64,000 nucleotides of DNA from Zobellia russellii (GTDB lineage Bacteria; Bacteroidota; Bacteroidia; Flavobacteriales; Flavobacteriaceae), in the NCBI RefSeq assembly GCF_018728565.1, contig NZ_JACSOI010000001.1, positions 744,001-808,000 on the forward strand. Direction: 5' to 3'. The position numbers and the translations under genes were made by a program. The stretch's first letter is position 1. Each line of letters begins with the position of its first letter. Shown here in pieces: positions 18,239-26,692 of this stretch. Below the pieces are notes generated by a model. That model was not told the origin of the DNA and made no database searches. It saw only the letters and a list, made by a program, of their open reading frames with translations.

Positions 18239-18736
18239 ATGAAATTTTACATTCTATCAGTTTGCTTACTTCTTACAACTACTTTTCTATCGGCTCAGGC
18301 TTATGAGGGTAGGGATGATCAAAAGTTCCAGGTTGGGGCCAATTTTCAGGGACACGGCACAGGAATTATGACTTCTTATGATTTTGGATTGGGTGAGAAT
18401 ATATCTATTGGAGCAACGGCAACCTATCTTTTGGGTATTGATGAGAGTGTTTCTGCCAGTACTTGGGAGCGTTTTGATACAAAGGCCCGTTTTAGTGCGC
18501 ATTTAGGAAATATAGTGGGACTTAGTGATGAGGTTGATGTTTATCCAGGATTGGACCTAGGTCTTAAGAATTTTGGTTTTCATTTGGGTGCGCGTTACTT
18601 TTTCTCGGACGGTTTGGGAATTTACACGGAATTAGGTTTTCCTATTGCCAAATATAAAATTGAGGATTTGGAACCTGCCGATAAGCTTCACAACCAATTC
18701 ATGGTTAACATAGGGGCTGTTTTCAACTTTTTATAA
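18239..18736 (+). CDS. Small outer-membrane beta-barrel-like protein
   Basis: This 165-residue protein has a signal peptide (residues 1-20, ending SAQ). The mature part is made of alternating hydrophobic strands rich in Gly and aromatics (FGLGENISIGATATYLLG, LGLKNFGFHLGARYFF). It ends in a phenylalanine-containing strand (GAVFNFL), as outer membrane barrels do. With about eight strands predicted by eye it would be a small OmpX/OmpA-like barrel. It resembles conserved flavobacterial proteins of unknown function. The gene converges on recX with 11 bp between stop codons. Confidence 0.75.
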   Translation: MKFYILSVCLLLTTTFLSAQAYEGRDDQKFQVGANFQGHGTGIMTSYDFGLGENISIGATATYLLGIDESVSASTWERFDTKARFSAHLGNIVGLSDEVDVYPGLDLGLKNFGFHLGARYFFSDGLGIYTELGFPIAKYKIEDLEPADKLHNQFMVNIGAVFNFL

Positions 18737-18747
18737 AAGAATATAGT

Positions 18748-19221
18748 TTAGGGAACAAGCTCTTTTAGTTTTTCGTAGACTAAATGGCTTTCCCATCCCC
18801 TATATAAAAGATAGTCCGCTAATTTCTTCTTTCGTTTTAAGGGGTTTTGTTCGGTAATCTGCTCCAGTCTTTTTAAGGCTAAGCTGTCCAGCGTTTTTAG
18901 ATAGGCCTCGTCGTCTATTTCTTTTAGTGCTGTGGTAATATTGTATTTAGAGATATTGCGTTGCTTCAGCTCACTTACAATACGATTTCTGCCCCATTTT
19001 TTCATGGAGAACTTACCTCGGGCAAAACTTTGGGCAAAACGTTCTTCGTTCAAGAAATTCTCATGGATCAAGTGAACTATAATTTGATCTATGGCCTCGG
19101 GAATCATTCGCATTTGCTTGAGTTTCGTAACCACCTCTTTGTGGCAGCGGTCTTGATAGGCGCAATACCCTTCTAGTTTTCTTTTGGCTTCTTCAATGGA
19201 ATAGGCGCGTTGTTCATGCAT
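18748..19221 (-). CDS. recX: Regulatory protein RecX
   Basis: RecX binds RecA filaments and inhibits recombinase activity. The 157-residue protein has the tandem three-helix repeats of the family: YSIEEAKRKLEGYCAYQDRC, then HLIHENFLNEERFAQSFARGKFSMKKWGRNRIVSELKQR, which is the classic RecX signature, and a third repeat near the C-terminus (LADYLLYRGWESHLVYEKL). The cysteine-containing CAYQDRCHKEV stretch is common in Bacteroidota RecX. No recA lies nearby. Length is normal. Confidence 0.93.
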   Translation of the reverse strand: MHEQRAYSIEEAKRKLEGYCAYQDRCHKEVVTKLKQMRMIPEAIDQIIVHLIHENFLNEERFAQSFARGKFSMKKWGRNRIVSELKQRNISKYNITTALKEIDDEAYLKTLDSLALKRLEQITEQNPLKRKKKLADYLLYRGWESHLVYEKLKELVP

Positions 19222-19310
19222 ATAGAAATTCTGGTTTTGCCAATGTATCTAGAAACAAAAATACAATTTGAAGTAGTAAGGAAGCTAACTTTGAATTTAA
19301 ATATAAGGCA

Positions 19311-19345
19311 TAAAAAAAGCGACCATCGTTGCCGAAGGTCGCTTT
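19311..19345 (-). terminator. Intrinsic terminator after the RNase G gene
   Basis: On the minus strand AAAGCGACC and GGTCGCTTT form a 9-bp stem around a 12-nt loop, followed by a T run. It begins 8 bp after the rng stop codon. Confidence 0.85.
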
Positions 19346-19352
19346 AAAACTT

Positions 19353-20900
19353 TTAATATATGGTTTTACCGTCTTTATCTTTAAAACGGTATTCAAGATA
19401 CGTATACGCATCCCTAGGTTGAATTTTAATCCATTTTTTGTGTTCTAAGAACCATTTAGAACGCATGGAAGGAAAGCCTTTAGTAATATAGGCCGCGATA
19501 AACGGATGAATGTTAAGTGTAATTCCGTTATCTTTTTTAGGGCCTTTCAACAACTTTTCAAGGTCGGCATTAATTTTGTCTATCAAGACTATTGGGGCTT
19601 CTATTTCTTTCCCATTACCATTCGGATTTTCCTCGGTGGTCTTGATGTTCATTTCGGGCCGTACCCGTTGTCTTGTAATCTGTATAAGTCCAAACTTACT
19701 AGGAGGTAATATTTTATGCTTGGCGCGGTCATCTTTCATTTCATCGCGAAGATGGTCAAAAAGTTTTTTCCTGTGCGGTGCTTTTACCATGTCAATAAAA
19801 TCAACAACGATAATGCCTCCCATATCTCTCAAGCGCAATTGTCTGGCTATTTCAGAAGCTGCCAGAAGGTTTACCTCTAAAGCGGTATCTTCTTGATTTT
19901 TGGCCTTATTGGAACGGTTACCGCTGTTCACGTCTACAACGTGAAGTGCTTCGGTATGTTCAATAATAAGGTACGCACCTTTGCTCATGCTGGCGGTACG
20001 GCCAAAAGAAGTTTTTATCTGTCGCTCAATTCCGTATTTTTCAAAAATAGGAACGGATGAATTATACAGTTTAACTATAGATTCCTTTCCAGGTGCAATT
20101 TCTAGCACATAATCTTTGATCTGATCATGAAGGGTTTCATCATCTACATGAATTCCGGTAAAGGAATCATTAAAAATATCCCTAAGGATAGAAGATGCCC
20201 TGTTGAGCTCGACCAATACTTTTGAAGGCGTGTGGGCCTTGTACAATTTTTTACACATTGTTGACCATTTGGCCAACAAATTTTCTAGGTCTTTGTCTAG
20301 TTCCGCTACTTTTTTGCCTTCGGCCACTGTTCTTATAATGACGCCGAATCCTTTAGGTTTAATACTTCTTACCAGTATTTTTAACCTTTCTTTTTCTTCA
20401 CTGCTTCCTATTTTTTGAGATACGGAAACACGATCGGAAAAAGGTACCATTACCAAATAACGCCCCGCAATGGAAAGTTCGGAGCTAATTCTAGGTCCTT
20501 TGGTAGAAATAGGTTCTTTAACGATTTGAACCAATAATGACTGGTTGGCTTTGATGACGTCTGTAATTACGCCATTCTTGTCAATATCTTTTTCAAATGG
20601 AAAGTTGGCTAGTGAGTAATCCGTAATTTTATTGGTACTCACGCCTTTTATGAATTTAAGCATAGTGGCCAGTTGTGGGCCAAGGTCATGATAGTGCAGA
20701 AAAGCATCTTTTTCATAACCAACGTTTACAAAGGCGGCGTTTAGACCGGTAACCGGTTTACGAACCTTTGCCAAGAAAATATCACCAACGGAAAAATCGT
20801 TGTTGTCTTCTTCTTTATGCAATTCAGTGAGCTTTCCATCTTTTAGGAGTGCAAAATCGACGGCATCAGAACTAGATCGTACGATTAATTCTCTATTCAC
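19353..20900 (-). CDS. rng: Ribonuclease E/G family endoribonuclease
   Basis: This 515-residue single-strand-specific RNase trims rRNA and mRNA. It has an S1 RNA-binding domain (about residues 35-120, VGDIFLAKVRKPVTGLNAAFVNVG), the RNase H-like and 5' sensor regions, and the catalytic aspartates in VVDVNSGNRS and GGIIVVDFIDM. The C-terminal scaffold of E. coli RNase E is absent, so RNase G-type naming fits. Where RNase E/G usually has a Zn-link CPxCxGxGK, this protein reads ENPNGNGK, so both zinc cysteines are missing. It has its own transcription unit, bounded by terminators at 21028-21062 and 19311-19345. Confidence 0.95.
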   Translation of the reverse strand: MNRELIVRSSSDAVDFALLKDGKLTELHKEEDNNDFSVGDIFLAKVRKPVTGLNAAFVNVGYEKDAFLHYHDLGPQLATMLKFIKGVSTNKITDYSLANFPFEKDIDKNGVITDVIKANQSLLVQIVKEPISTKGPRISSELSIAGRYLVMVPFSDRVSVSQKIGSSEEKERLKILVRSIKPKGFGVIIRTVAEGKKVAELDKDLENLLAKWSTMCKKLYKAHTPSKVLVELNRASSILRDIFNDSFTGIHVDDETLHDQIKDYVLEIAPGKESIVKLYNSSVPIFEKYGIERQIKTSFGRTASMSKGAYLIIEHTEALHVVDVNSGNRSNKAKNQEDTALEVNLLAASEIARQLRLRDMGGIIVVDFIDMVKAPHRKKLFDHLRDEMKDDRAKHKILPPSKFGLIQITRQRVRPEMNIKTTEENPNGNGKEIEAPIVLIDKINADLEKLLKGPKKDNGITLNIHPFIAAYITKGFPSMRSKWFLEHKKWIKIQPRDAYTYLEYRFKDKDGKTIY

Positions 20901-21027
20901 CTGAATGTATTTGTATTTGCCGGTACTTAATTAATAAGTAGGCAAATAGATTAAACAATTATTAAAACGAATTACTGGAATTCGCCGAGATTTTCTGCAA
21001 TCTCTATGTCAATGAACGTATGGGGTG

Positions 21028-21062
21028 AAAAAACAAGCGAAGGGGTTGAAAATTTCAACCCC
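21028..21062 (-). terminator. Intrinsic terminator after the 29-residue ribosomal-type gene
   Basis: GGGGTTGAAA and TTTCAACCCC (21042-21062) form a 10-bp perfect stem with a minimal loop. On the minus strand it is followed by TTGTTTTTT. It lies 6 bp after the small gene's stop codon and separates it from rng. Confidence 0.82.
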
Positions 21063-21068
21063 TAGCAA

Positions 21069-21158
21069 CTATTTTTTCTTGTGTCTGTTAGCTCTCCTAC
21101 GCTTCTTGCGTTTGTGGGTAGCTACCTTATGTCTTTTTCTCTTCTTACCACTCGGCAT
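21069..21158 (-). CDS. 29-residue AURKAIP1/COX24-domain protein (mS38/bS22-like)
   Basis: This very short gene encodes 29 residues starting MPSGKKRKRHKVATHKRKKR and ending RRRANRHKKK, about 70 percent Lys, Arg and His. It matches the small AURKAIP1/COX24-domain proteins conserved in Bacteroidota. By homology with mitochondrial mS38 and actinobacterial bS22, these are small-subunit ribosomal proteins near the decoding centre. It is 25 bp downstream of the HU gene and is closed by a strong terminator, so both may share a transcript. I am confident the gene is real; the ribosomal role is inferred from family. Confidence 0.88.
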   Translation of the reverse strand: MPSGKKRKRHKVATHKRKKRRRANRHKKK

Positions 21159-21183
21159 AAAATTCTACTTTAAGTTAGTATAT

Positions 21184-21474
21184 TTATTTTACTTGTACGT
21201 TGCTTTTGACACCTTCTACAAAAACCTTTGCAGGTTTGAATGCAGGAATATTGTGTGCCGGTATTTTAATTGTAGTGTTCTTGCTAATATTTCTTCCAGT
21301 TTTTTCGGCTCTAGTTTTAATAATAAAACTACCAAAACCGCGAAGGTACACATTATCACCACTTTCCAAAGAAGATTTCACCTCTTCCATAAAACTCTCA
21401 ACTGTAGCCTGTACGTCTCCTTTTTCAATTCCCAGCTTGTCTGAGATTTTCGATACAATTTCTGCTTTCGTCAT
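21184..21474 (-). CDS. HU/IHF-family DNA-binding protein
   Basis: This 96-residue nucleoid protein bends and compacts DNA as a dimer. The sequence has the helical N-terminus MTKAEIVSKISDKLGIEKGDV, the GFGSFIIKTRAEKTGRN beta-arm region, and the conserved NPxT-like arm tip here reading NTTIKIPAHNIPAFKPAKVF. The proline that intercalates into DNA is present in the arm (IPAH). A minus-strand TATATTTG box at 21513-21520 could be its -7 element. Downstream is the 29-residue ribosomal-type gene. HU and IHF subunits cannot be told apart by eye. Confidence 0.94.
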   Translation of the reverse strand: MTKAEIVSKISDKLGIEKGDVQATVESFMEEVKSSLESGDNVYLRGFGSFIIKTRAEKTGRNISKNTTIKIPAHNIPAFKPAKVFVEGVKSNVQVK

Positions 21475-21652
21475 CTTTCGTGTTAAATTTTCAGTATAAT
21501 TTTTTTGGGATGCAAATATATAAATTAAAATTAATCTTTTGTGCTAAAGGGTTAATTTTAAGTCGTTCACCATCACTTTTCAATTTATGGCTATTCTGGG
21601 TAATGTATATCCGTTTATAATCCGTTAATTTTGGCATGAACTAGCGGTAAAA

Positions 21653-22684
21653 ATGACCTTTTCAGATAAAATCCTTACTTGGTACCAAGAAAATAAAAGA
21701 ACCCTTCCTTGGCGTGGTACCCGTGATCCGTATAAAATATGGCTTTCAGAGGTCATGTTGCAGCAAACACGGGTGGTTCAAGGTACTCCATACTACCTTA
21801 AGTTCATTAGCAATTACCCCAAAGTTCACGACTTGGCCAATGCTTCGGAAGAAGAAGTTTTAAAGCTTTGGCAGGGTTTGGGTTACTATTCCAGGGCAAG
21901 AAACCTGCATGCTACGGCTAAGATGGTAGTTAATGAATATGGTGGTAATTTTCCTGATACCTATAAGGAGTTATTGTCCTTAAAAGGTGTGGGAGATTAT
22001 ACTGCAAGTGCCATTTCGTCTATATGTTTTAATAGACCCGAACCGGTGGTAGATGGTAATGTTTACAGGGTGTTGGCTCGGTATTTTGGTGTTGATTTGC
22101 CTATCAATAGCACGGAAGGTGTTAAATATTTCAAAAAGTTGGCCAGAGAGGTTATGGATACGGATAATATTCGTGATTATAACCAAGGAGTCATGGAGTT
22201 TGGTGCCATACAGTGCTCACCTAAAAATCCCAATTGTAGCGTATGTCCTTTAAATGAAAGTTGTGTTGCACTTCAAAATAACAAAGTAGACCAACTTCCG
22301 GTAAAGCTTAAAAAGACCAAGGTTCGGAACCGTTATTTTAACTATGTTGTTTTCATGTCGCAAGATGAAAAGACCATTCTAGAGCAGCGAAAAGGCAAGG
22401 GAATTTGGCAAAATCTTTGGCAATTTCCTCTTATTGAATCGGAAAAAGAGCTTTCAGATGCAGAGTTTTTAGTAAATGTAAAGGGTTTGGACGATGAAAT
22501 CAGTATTGCTTCCATAGATAAGTTTAATGTCTGCCCTATTGTACACAAACTTTCCCATCAACATTTATACACAACGTTCTGGATTGTACAGGTCAAAAGT
22601 GATTTAAAGGAAGGTGTTTCAATGACAGAGGTACAAAAATACCCGGTTCCAGTATTAATAGCCGACTTTTTAAAGAAATTGTAA
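21653..22684 (+). CDS. mutY: A/G-specific adenine DNA glycosylase (MutY)
   Basis: MutY removes adenine mispaired with 8-oxoguanine. The 343 residues show the catalytic glutamate in SEVMLQQTRV, the helix-hairpin-helix LKGVGDYTASAI, the catalytic aspartate in PVVDGNVYRVL, and the iron-sulfur cluster site C-x6-C-x2-C-x5-C in CSPKNPNCSVCPLNESC. The C-terminal third is the NUDIX-like 8-oxoG recognition domain (QRKGKGIWQNLWQFPL). It stands upstream of ssb-gldE-gldD, an arrangement conserved in Flavobacteriia. A TAATTTTG box lies at 21626-21633. Confidence 0.96.
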   Translation: MTFSDKILTWYQENKRTLPWRGTRDPYKIWLSEVMLQQTRVVQGTPYYLKFISNYPKVHDLANASEEEVLKLWQGLGYYSRARNLHATAKMVVNEYGGNFPDTYKELLSLKGVGDYTASAISSICFNRPEPVVDGNVYRVLARYFGVDLPINSTEGVKYFKKLAREVMDTDNIRDYNQGVMEFGAIQCSPKNPNCSVCPLNESCVALQNNKVDQLPVKLKKTKVRNRYFNYVVFMSQDEKTILEQRKGKGIWQNLWQFPLIESEKELSDAEFLVNVKGLDDEISIASIDKFNVCPIVHKLSHQHLYTTFWIVQVKSDLKEGVSMTEVQKYPVPVLIADFLKKL

Positions 22685-22692
22685 GCTCTATT

Positions 22693-22718
22693 ACTAAAAG
22701 GAACCTTAGTGTTTTTTT
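22693..22718 (+). terminator. Probable terminator after mutY
   Basis: ACTAAAAGG pairs with CCTTAGT (with a two-A bulge) and is followed by G and seven T residues. It sits 9 bp after the mutY stop codon. Confidence 0.55.
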
Positions 22719-22765
22719 ATTTTCTTCAACTTTATCCGTAAATTATAAAAATCGTAACAGTAACA

Positions 22766-22799
22766 CTTGATAGTGGAGGTTAAAAAACAAGTATATTTG
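22766..22799 (+). promoter_or_regulatory. Candidate ssb promoter
   Basis: CTTG at 22766-22769 and TATATTTG at 22792-22799, 22 bp apart, fit the Bacteroidota -33/-7 pattern. Transcription would begin about 25 bp before the ssb ATG, consistent with ssb-gldE-gldD forming a unit separate from mutY. Confidence 0.55.
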
Positions 22800-22830
22800 T
22801 AGATTCAAACTTGCAAAAAAAAAGTAGATT

Positions 22831-23295
22831 ATGAGCGGTACATTAAATAAGGTAATGTTAATTGGCCATTTGGGCGATGAAGTAAAAATGCATTATTTTG
22901 AAGGTGGAGGATGTATTGGCCGCTTTCCTATTGCTACTAACGAGACCTACACGAACAAGCAAACGGGAGAACGTGTTACCAATACGGATTGGCACAACGT
23001 AGTGGTGCGTAATAAAGCTGCTGAAATATGTGAAAAGTATTTAAGCAAAGGAGATAAGGTCTATGTAGAGGGGCGTTTAAAAAACCGCCAATGGCAAGGA
23101 GAAGACGGCAACACACGTTATAGTACCGAAGTGCATGTGCAGGATTTTACGTTTCTTACTACTAAGAAAGAGAGTATGTCAAATCAGCAAGGAGGTGGGC
23201 AACAACCACAGCAAAACTCCGTTTCAAATACAGCAAGTAGTCCTAAAGCCGCGCCTTTAGTTCGGCCAGAGCAGGAAGATGATCTTCCTTTCTAA
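22831..23295 (+). CDS. ssb: Single-stranded DNA-binding protein
   Basis: SSB coats single-stranded DNA during replication and repair and recruits partners through its tail. The 154-residue protein has an OB fold (residues 1-110: LNKVMLIGHLGDEVKMHYFEGG, then TDWHNVVVRNKAAEICEKYLSKGD and VEGRLKNRQWQ). A Gln/Ser-rich linker follows, and the acidic tip EQEDDLPF contains the conserved DDLPF that binds partner proteins. The length is normal. It is followed by gldE after a 173-bp gap that has no convincing gene. Confidence 0.96.
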   Translation: MSGTLNKVMLIGHLGDEVKMHYFEGGGCIGRFPIATNETYTNKQTGERVTNTDWHNVVVRNKAAEICEKYLSKGDKVYVEGRLKNRQWQGEDGNTRYSTEVHVQDFTFLTTKKESMSNQQGGGQQPQQNSVSNTASSPKAAPLVRPEQEDDLPF

Positions 23296-23468
23296 GAAAA
23301 AAGATGTATTTTTAGTAGTAGCCTCTATAGATGCAATTAAAATATGAAGCAAGCGCACACAGACCATTGTAATTTTATAAAATCACCTAATGCCGATTTA
23401 TATCTAGAGCAAGGGTGTGGTGCGCAGTTATATTCACTAACCGCCTTTTATTACTAAATTTCTGACTG

Positions 23469-24782
23469 TTGGACCCTGACCCCCTTAGTTTAGTACCTTA
23501 TTTTGTCACTTTTACAGGTGCTTTTGCATTTGAAATTACAATTCTAGTTGTACTGCTAATGTCTTCTGCCCTCATTTCTGGTGCAGAGGTTGCATTTTTT
23601 GGTCTTTCACCTACAGATGTCAATGAGATTTCAGAAAAGAAAAGTGTTCGCGGGAATATAATAGTTAAACTCTTGGATAGGCCCAAGAAGCTTTTAGCCA
23701 CTATTCTTATTGCAAACAATGCCATTAATATTGGTGTTGTATTGCTCTTCAGTACTATTGGTAACTCCCTTTTTGCGAATGTGGAATTAGAATGGGTCCG
23801 GTTTGTTTTGGAAGTAGTGGTCGCTACTTTTTTAATATTAATGTTCGGAGAAATATTACCCAAAGTCTACGCGAACCGTAACAGAATAGCATTTGCCCAT
23901 TTAATGTCTTATCCTCTAAATATTCTAGACTTTTTGTTCAGTCCGCTTAGCCTCCCGATGAGGGCGGGTACAATTTTTATGTATAACAAATTGGGCAAAC
24001 AAAAATCCAACTTAAGTGTAGACCATCTCTCGCAGGCCTTGGAGTTAACGGCAGAAGGTGATACTACCAAGGAAGAGCAGAAGATATTGCAGGGTATAGT
24101 TACTTTTGGGAATACGGACACAAAGCAGGTCATGCGCCCCAGAATAGATATTTTTGCGGTTAGCGAGGATATGAAGTTTTTAGAGATACTGTCCGAAATA
24201 AAGACCCATGGCTATTCTAGGATTCCGGTTTTTTCGGAAAATATGGACAATGTTCTTGGTGTGCTCTACGTTAAGGATCTACTACCTTATATAGATAGGA
24301 AAACCTTTAATTGGATGACGCTTATTCGTGAACCTTATTTTGTTCCGGAAAACAAAAAACTAGATGATCTGTTATTAGAGTTTCAGGAGAAGAAGAACCA
24401 TTTGGCCGTAGTTGTGGATGAATATGGGGGGACTTCTGGGATTGTAACTCTAGAGGATATTATAGAAGAAATTGTAGGCGATATAAGTGATGAGTTTGAT
24501 GATGAAGACCTTGTGTTTTCAAAATTGGACGATTTTAATTTCGTTTTTGATGGTAAAACTGCCTTAAAGGATTTTTATCGAGTAGCCAAAATTGAGAATG
24601 AAACCGAATTTGAAGAACAAAAAGGAGAGTCTGAGACCATTGCCGGTTTTGTTCTTGAGATAGCCGGAAGTTTTCCTAAGAGAGGAGAGGTAATCTCGTT
24701 TAACGATTATCAATTTGTAGTAGAGAGCTCAGATAAAAAGAGGTTAAAACAAATAAAAATAACGTTGCCCCAAAATGTATAG
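23469..24782 (+). CDS. gldE: Gliding motility-associated protein GldE (CNNM/CBS/CorC protein)
   Basis: GldE is an inner-membrane protein linked to flavobacterial gliding and type IX secretion. The 437 residues start at TTG (DPDPLSLVPYFVTF). Three to four hydrophobic segments form a CNNM/DUF21 domain (SALISGAEVAFFGLS, about residues 20-190). Two CBS domains follow (VMRPRIDIFAV ... VLGVLYVKDLL; LAVVVDEYGGTSGIVTLEDI). The C-terminal CorC/HlyC domain ends near residue 430. By family it resembles magnesium/cobalt efflux proteins. Its end overlaps gldD by 8 bp, so the two are translationally coupled. Confidence 0.93.
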   Translation: MDPDPLSLVPYFVTFTGAFAFEITILVVLLMSSALISGAEVAFFGLSPTDVNEISEKKSVRGNIIVKLLDRPKKLLATILIANNAINIGVVLLFSTIGNSLFANVELEWVRFVLEVVVATFLILMFGEILPKVYANRNRIAFAHLMSYPLNILDFLFSPLSLPMRAGTIFMYNKLGKQKSNLSVDHLSQALELTAEGDTTKEEQKILQGIVTFGNTDTKQVMRPRIDIFAVSEDMKFLEILSEIKTHGYSRIPVFSENMDNVLGVLYVKDLLPYIDRKTFNWMTLIREPYFVPENKKLDDLLLEFQEKKNHLAVVVDEYGGTSGIVTLEDIIEEIVGDISDEFDDEDLVFSKLDDFNFVFDGKTALKDFYRVAKIENETEFEEQKGESETIAGFVLEIAGSFPKRGEVISFNDYQFVVESSDKKRLKQIKITLPQNV

Positions 24783-25329
24783 ATATCGTTTATTTCTTTT
24801 AATATTGCTCGCATTGGTCATTGGATGTAAGGAGGAGGTTTTGCCCAAGCCCAAAGCTCAGTTGCGTTTGGAGTATGATGCTCCCCAGCAGGGAGAGTTG
24901 CAAACAGAGCATTTTATGTTCAGTTATAACACAAATGCGAAAATTAAAAGTAATACGGAGACTTCTTTAGTTTTAGATTACCCTGAAATGAAGGGCGAAA
25001 TCTATATCAATTACAAAAAGGTTGATGACAATGTAGAAAAATTGCTTTCTGATGCTCAAAAGTTGAGTTACGAACATTCCGTAAAAGCAGACGGTATTTT
25101 AGAGCAGCCTTTCGTTAATGAGAAGAACAACGTATATGGTATGTTCTATGAGGTTAGCGGAAATGCGGCTTCACAAGCTCAGTTTTATGTAACGGATAGC
25201 ACTAAGAATTTTATGACCGGTGCGCTATATTTTTATACAAGGCCCAATTATGATTCCATATACCCTGCGGCTGCTTATCTTCAAAATGATATTAGGGGAA
25301 TTATGGAGACTTTAAAGTGGAAAAATTAG
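24775..25329 (+). CDS. gldD: Gliding motility lipoprotein GldD
   Basis: GldD is a lipoprotein required for gliding in Flavobacterium. This 184-residue protein has a lipoprotein signal peptide with the lipobox LVIGC (Cys18). The mature part reads LPKPKAQLRLEYDAPQQGEL and continues with the family's conserved aromatic C-terminal region (ALYFYTRPNYDSIYPAAAYL, then DIRGIMETLKW). The gene overlaps gldE, the usual order. A small AT-rich hairpin at 25374-25391 may weakly terminate the operon. Confidence 0.93.
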   Translation: MYRYRLFLLILLALVIGCKEEVLPKPKAQLRLEYDAPQQGELQTEHFMFSYNTNAKIKSNTETSLVLDYPEMKGEIYINYKKVDDNVEKLLSDAQKLSYEHSVKADGILEQPFVNEKNNVYGMFYEVSGNAASQAQFYVTDSTKNFMTGALYFYTRPNYDSIYPAAAYLQNDIRGIMETLKWKN

Positions 25330-25373
25330 ATAGGTCTGTATTTTTTAAACTTGTTGTGTTTATCTTAGGCAAT

Positions 25374-25391
25374 TAAATCTTTTGAGATTTA
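25374..25391 (+). terminator. Weak hairpin downstream of gldD
   Basis: TAAATCT and AGATTTA (7-bp arms, 4-nt loop) stand 45 bp after gldD and are followed by TATATTTAG. The T run is poor, so terminator function is uncertain. Confidence 0.3.
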
Positions 25392-25535
25392 TATATTTAG
25401 CATAAATATGAAGTCTAGTTTGCTTTCATGAAAATTTTTAGCTTTTGTTGTCTTAAAATGACCGATATAGAAGTTTATTATAATAAATTTGTATTATTAT
25501 ACTTACAAATTTCATAATTGTTTTAATAGGATCTA

Positions 25536-26549
25536 ATGTCTTTACTCCAGATAATCCATCGACTAAAAGAAGTAAATAGTTTAACCAAGCATGAGCAATT
25601 GGTACATGGTGTTATCGAAGCTTTGGATTCTGGTGAAATTTCTGTTGGCGATAAGTTACCTTCCATAAACAAAATGGTATCTGATGTTGGCTACGCTAGA
25701 AAAACCATCGTTAAGGCGTATGAAGAGTTAAAAGAGAGAGGATTAGTAGAGTCCAAAAAGCTCAAAGGTTATTTTATAATAAGTGATGAAACTAAAGTAA
25801 CGCTTAGAATAGCCCTGCTTTTATTCTCCTTTCAGCGTTTTCAGGAAGATTTTTACAATACTTTTAGAAAGGAGTTAGGAAACCGCTATCAGATAGATGT
25901 CTTCTTTCATCATAATAATGTTTCTATTTTTGAAACCATCTTTAACAATATTCGTGGGAAGTATGGAATGTACGTGGTGGCTCCAATTCCCGACAAAGCC
26001 ATTAGACCACTTCTTGAAACTATTGAGCCTCAGAAATTATTGATTGTTGACCGGTATTTGCCCATGCCAGAAGAGTATTCTTATATTTCGCAAGAGTTTG
26101 AAGGAACTACTTTTGATAAATTGGTAGAACTGCTTCCGGAAATTAAAAAGTTCAAGAAAATAGTTCTTTTCTATGCGGAAAATAGAGATTATCCAAGAGG
26201 TATACTAATCGCATTCCATAGATTTATTGCCGATTATGGTTTGAACGGCGTTGTTGTGGAGGATTATATTGAAGGTTCCGTCGAAAAGGAAACAACCTAT
26301 TTTTTCATAAACGATGCGTCTCTTTGGGAATTACTTAAAGATTGTCATACTAAGGGATTGTCAGTAGGTAAAGATGTTGGGGTGTTGTCCCACAATGATC
26401 ATATAATCAAAGAAATTGTCTTTGACGGCATCACTACCATCTCAACAGATTTTAAGGATATGGCAACTTTAGCGGCTCAGCACGTAAAAAACAATGTTAC
26501 TTCTCAGGTTATAGTTACTTCAAAACTGTTCAAGCGTAATTCCTTGTAA
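25536..26549 (+). CDS. GntR-family regulator with sugar-binding-like effector domain
   Basis: The N-terminal 80 residues form a GntR winged helix-turn-helix (VIEALDSGEISVGDKLPSINKMVSDVGYARKTIVKAYEELKERGLVESKKLKGYFI). Residues about 85-337 form an alpha/beta domain of the type-1 periplasmic-binding fold (VTLRIALLLFSFQRFQEDFYNTF; KDVGVLSHNDHIIKEIVFDGITTIS), like LacI effector domains. Bacteroidota regulators of this build respond to sugars. It lies directly upstream of the susC operon in the same orientation. Tandem repeats at the susC and GH36 promoters are the likely operators. A TAAATTTG box at 25484-25491 may be its own -7 element; no repeat copy was found beside it. Confidence 0.88.
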   Translation: MSLLQIIHRLKEVNSLTKHEQLVHGVIEALDSGEISVGDKLPSINKMVSDVGYARKTIVKAYEELKERGLVESKKLKGYFIISDETKVTLRIALLLFSFQRFQEDFYNTFRKELGNRYQIDVFFHHNNVSIFETIFNNIRGKYGMYVVAPIPDKAIRPLLETIEPQKLLIVDRYLPMPEEYSYISQEFEGTTFDKLVELLPEIKKFKKIVLFYAENRDYPRGILIAFHRFIADYGLNGVVVEDYIEGSVEKETTYFFINDASLWELLKDCHTKGLSVGKDVGVLSHNDHIIKEIVFDGITTISTDFKDMATLAAQHVKNNVTSQVIVTSKLFKRNSL

Positions 26550-26655
26550 TACGGTTGGATGACCCTGAGGATAATAGAAAAATATACTTCTCAAATTTAA
26601 AAATTCACACTTTTTTCCTTCTCAATTAGTTAATTCTTATTCTTGAGGTTTAAAA

Positions 26656-26689
26656 ATTGTTTTTCGTATTAAAAAAATACTTATTTTTG
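26656..26689 (+). promoter_or_regulatory. Candidate susC operon promoter
   Basis: ATTG at 26656-26659 and TATTTTTG at 26682-26689, 22 bp apart, match the Bacteroidota -33/-7 pattern. The predicted transcription start falls within the tandem repeat immediately downstream. Confidence 0.6.
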
Positions 26690-26692
26690 ACC

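Noticed and set aside
21025-21499. Overlapping plus-strand frames of 139 and 99 codons
   Set aside because: They are antisense to the HU gene and the 29-residue ribosomal-type gene, both clearly real, and they run through a terminator.
23344-23457. Open frame of 37 codons between ssb and gldE
   Set aside because: It has no family resemblance, promoter or terminator of its own, and lies in a probable transcribed spacer of the ssb-gldE-gldD unit. Chance frame is the simpler reading.
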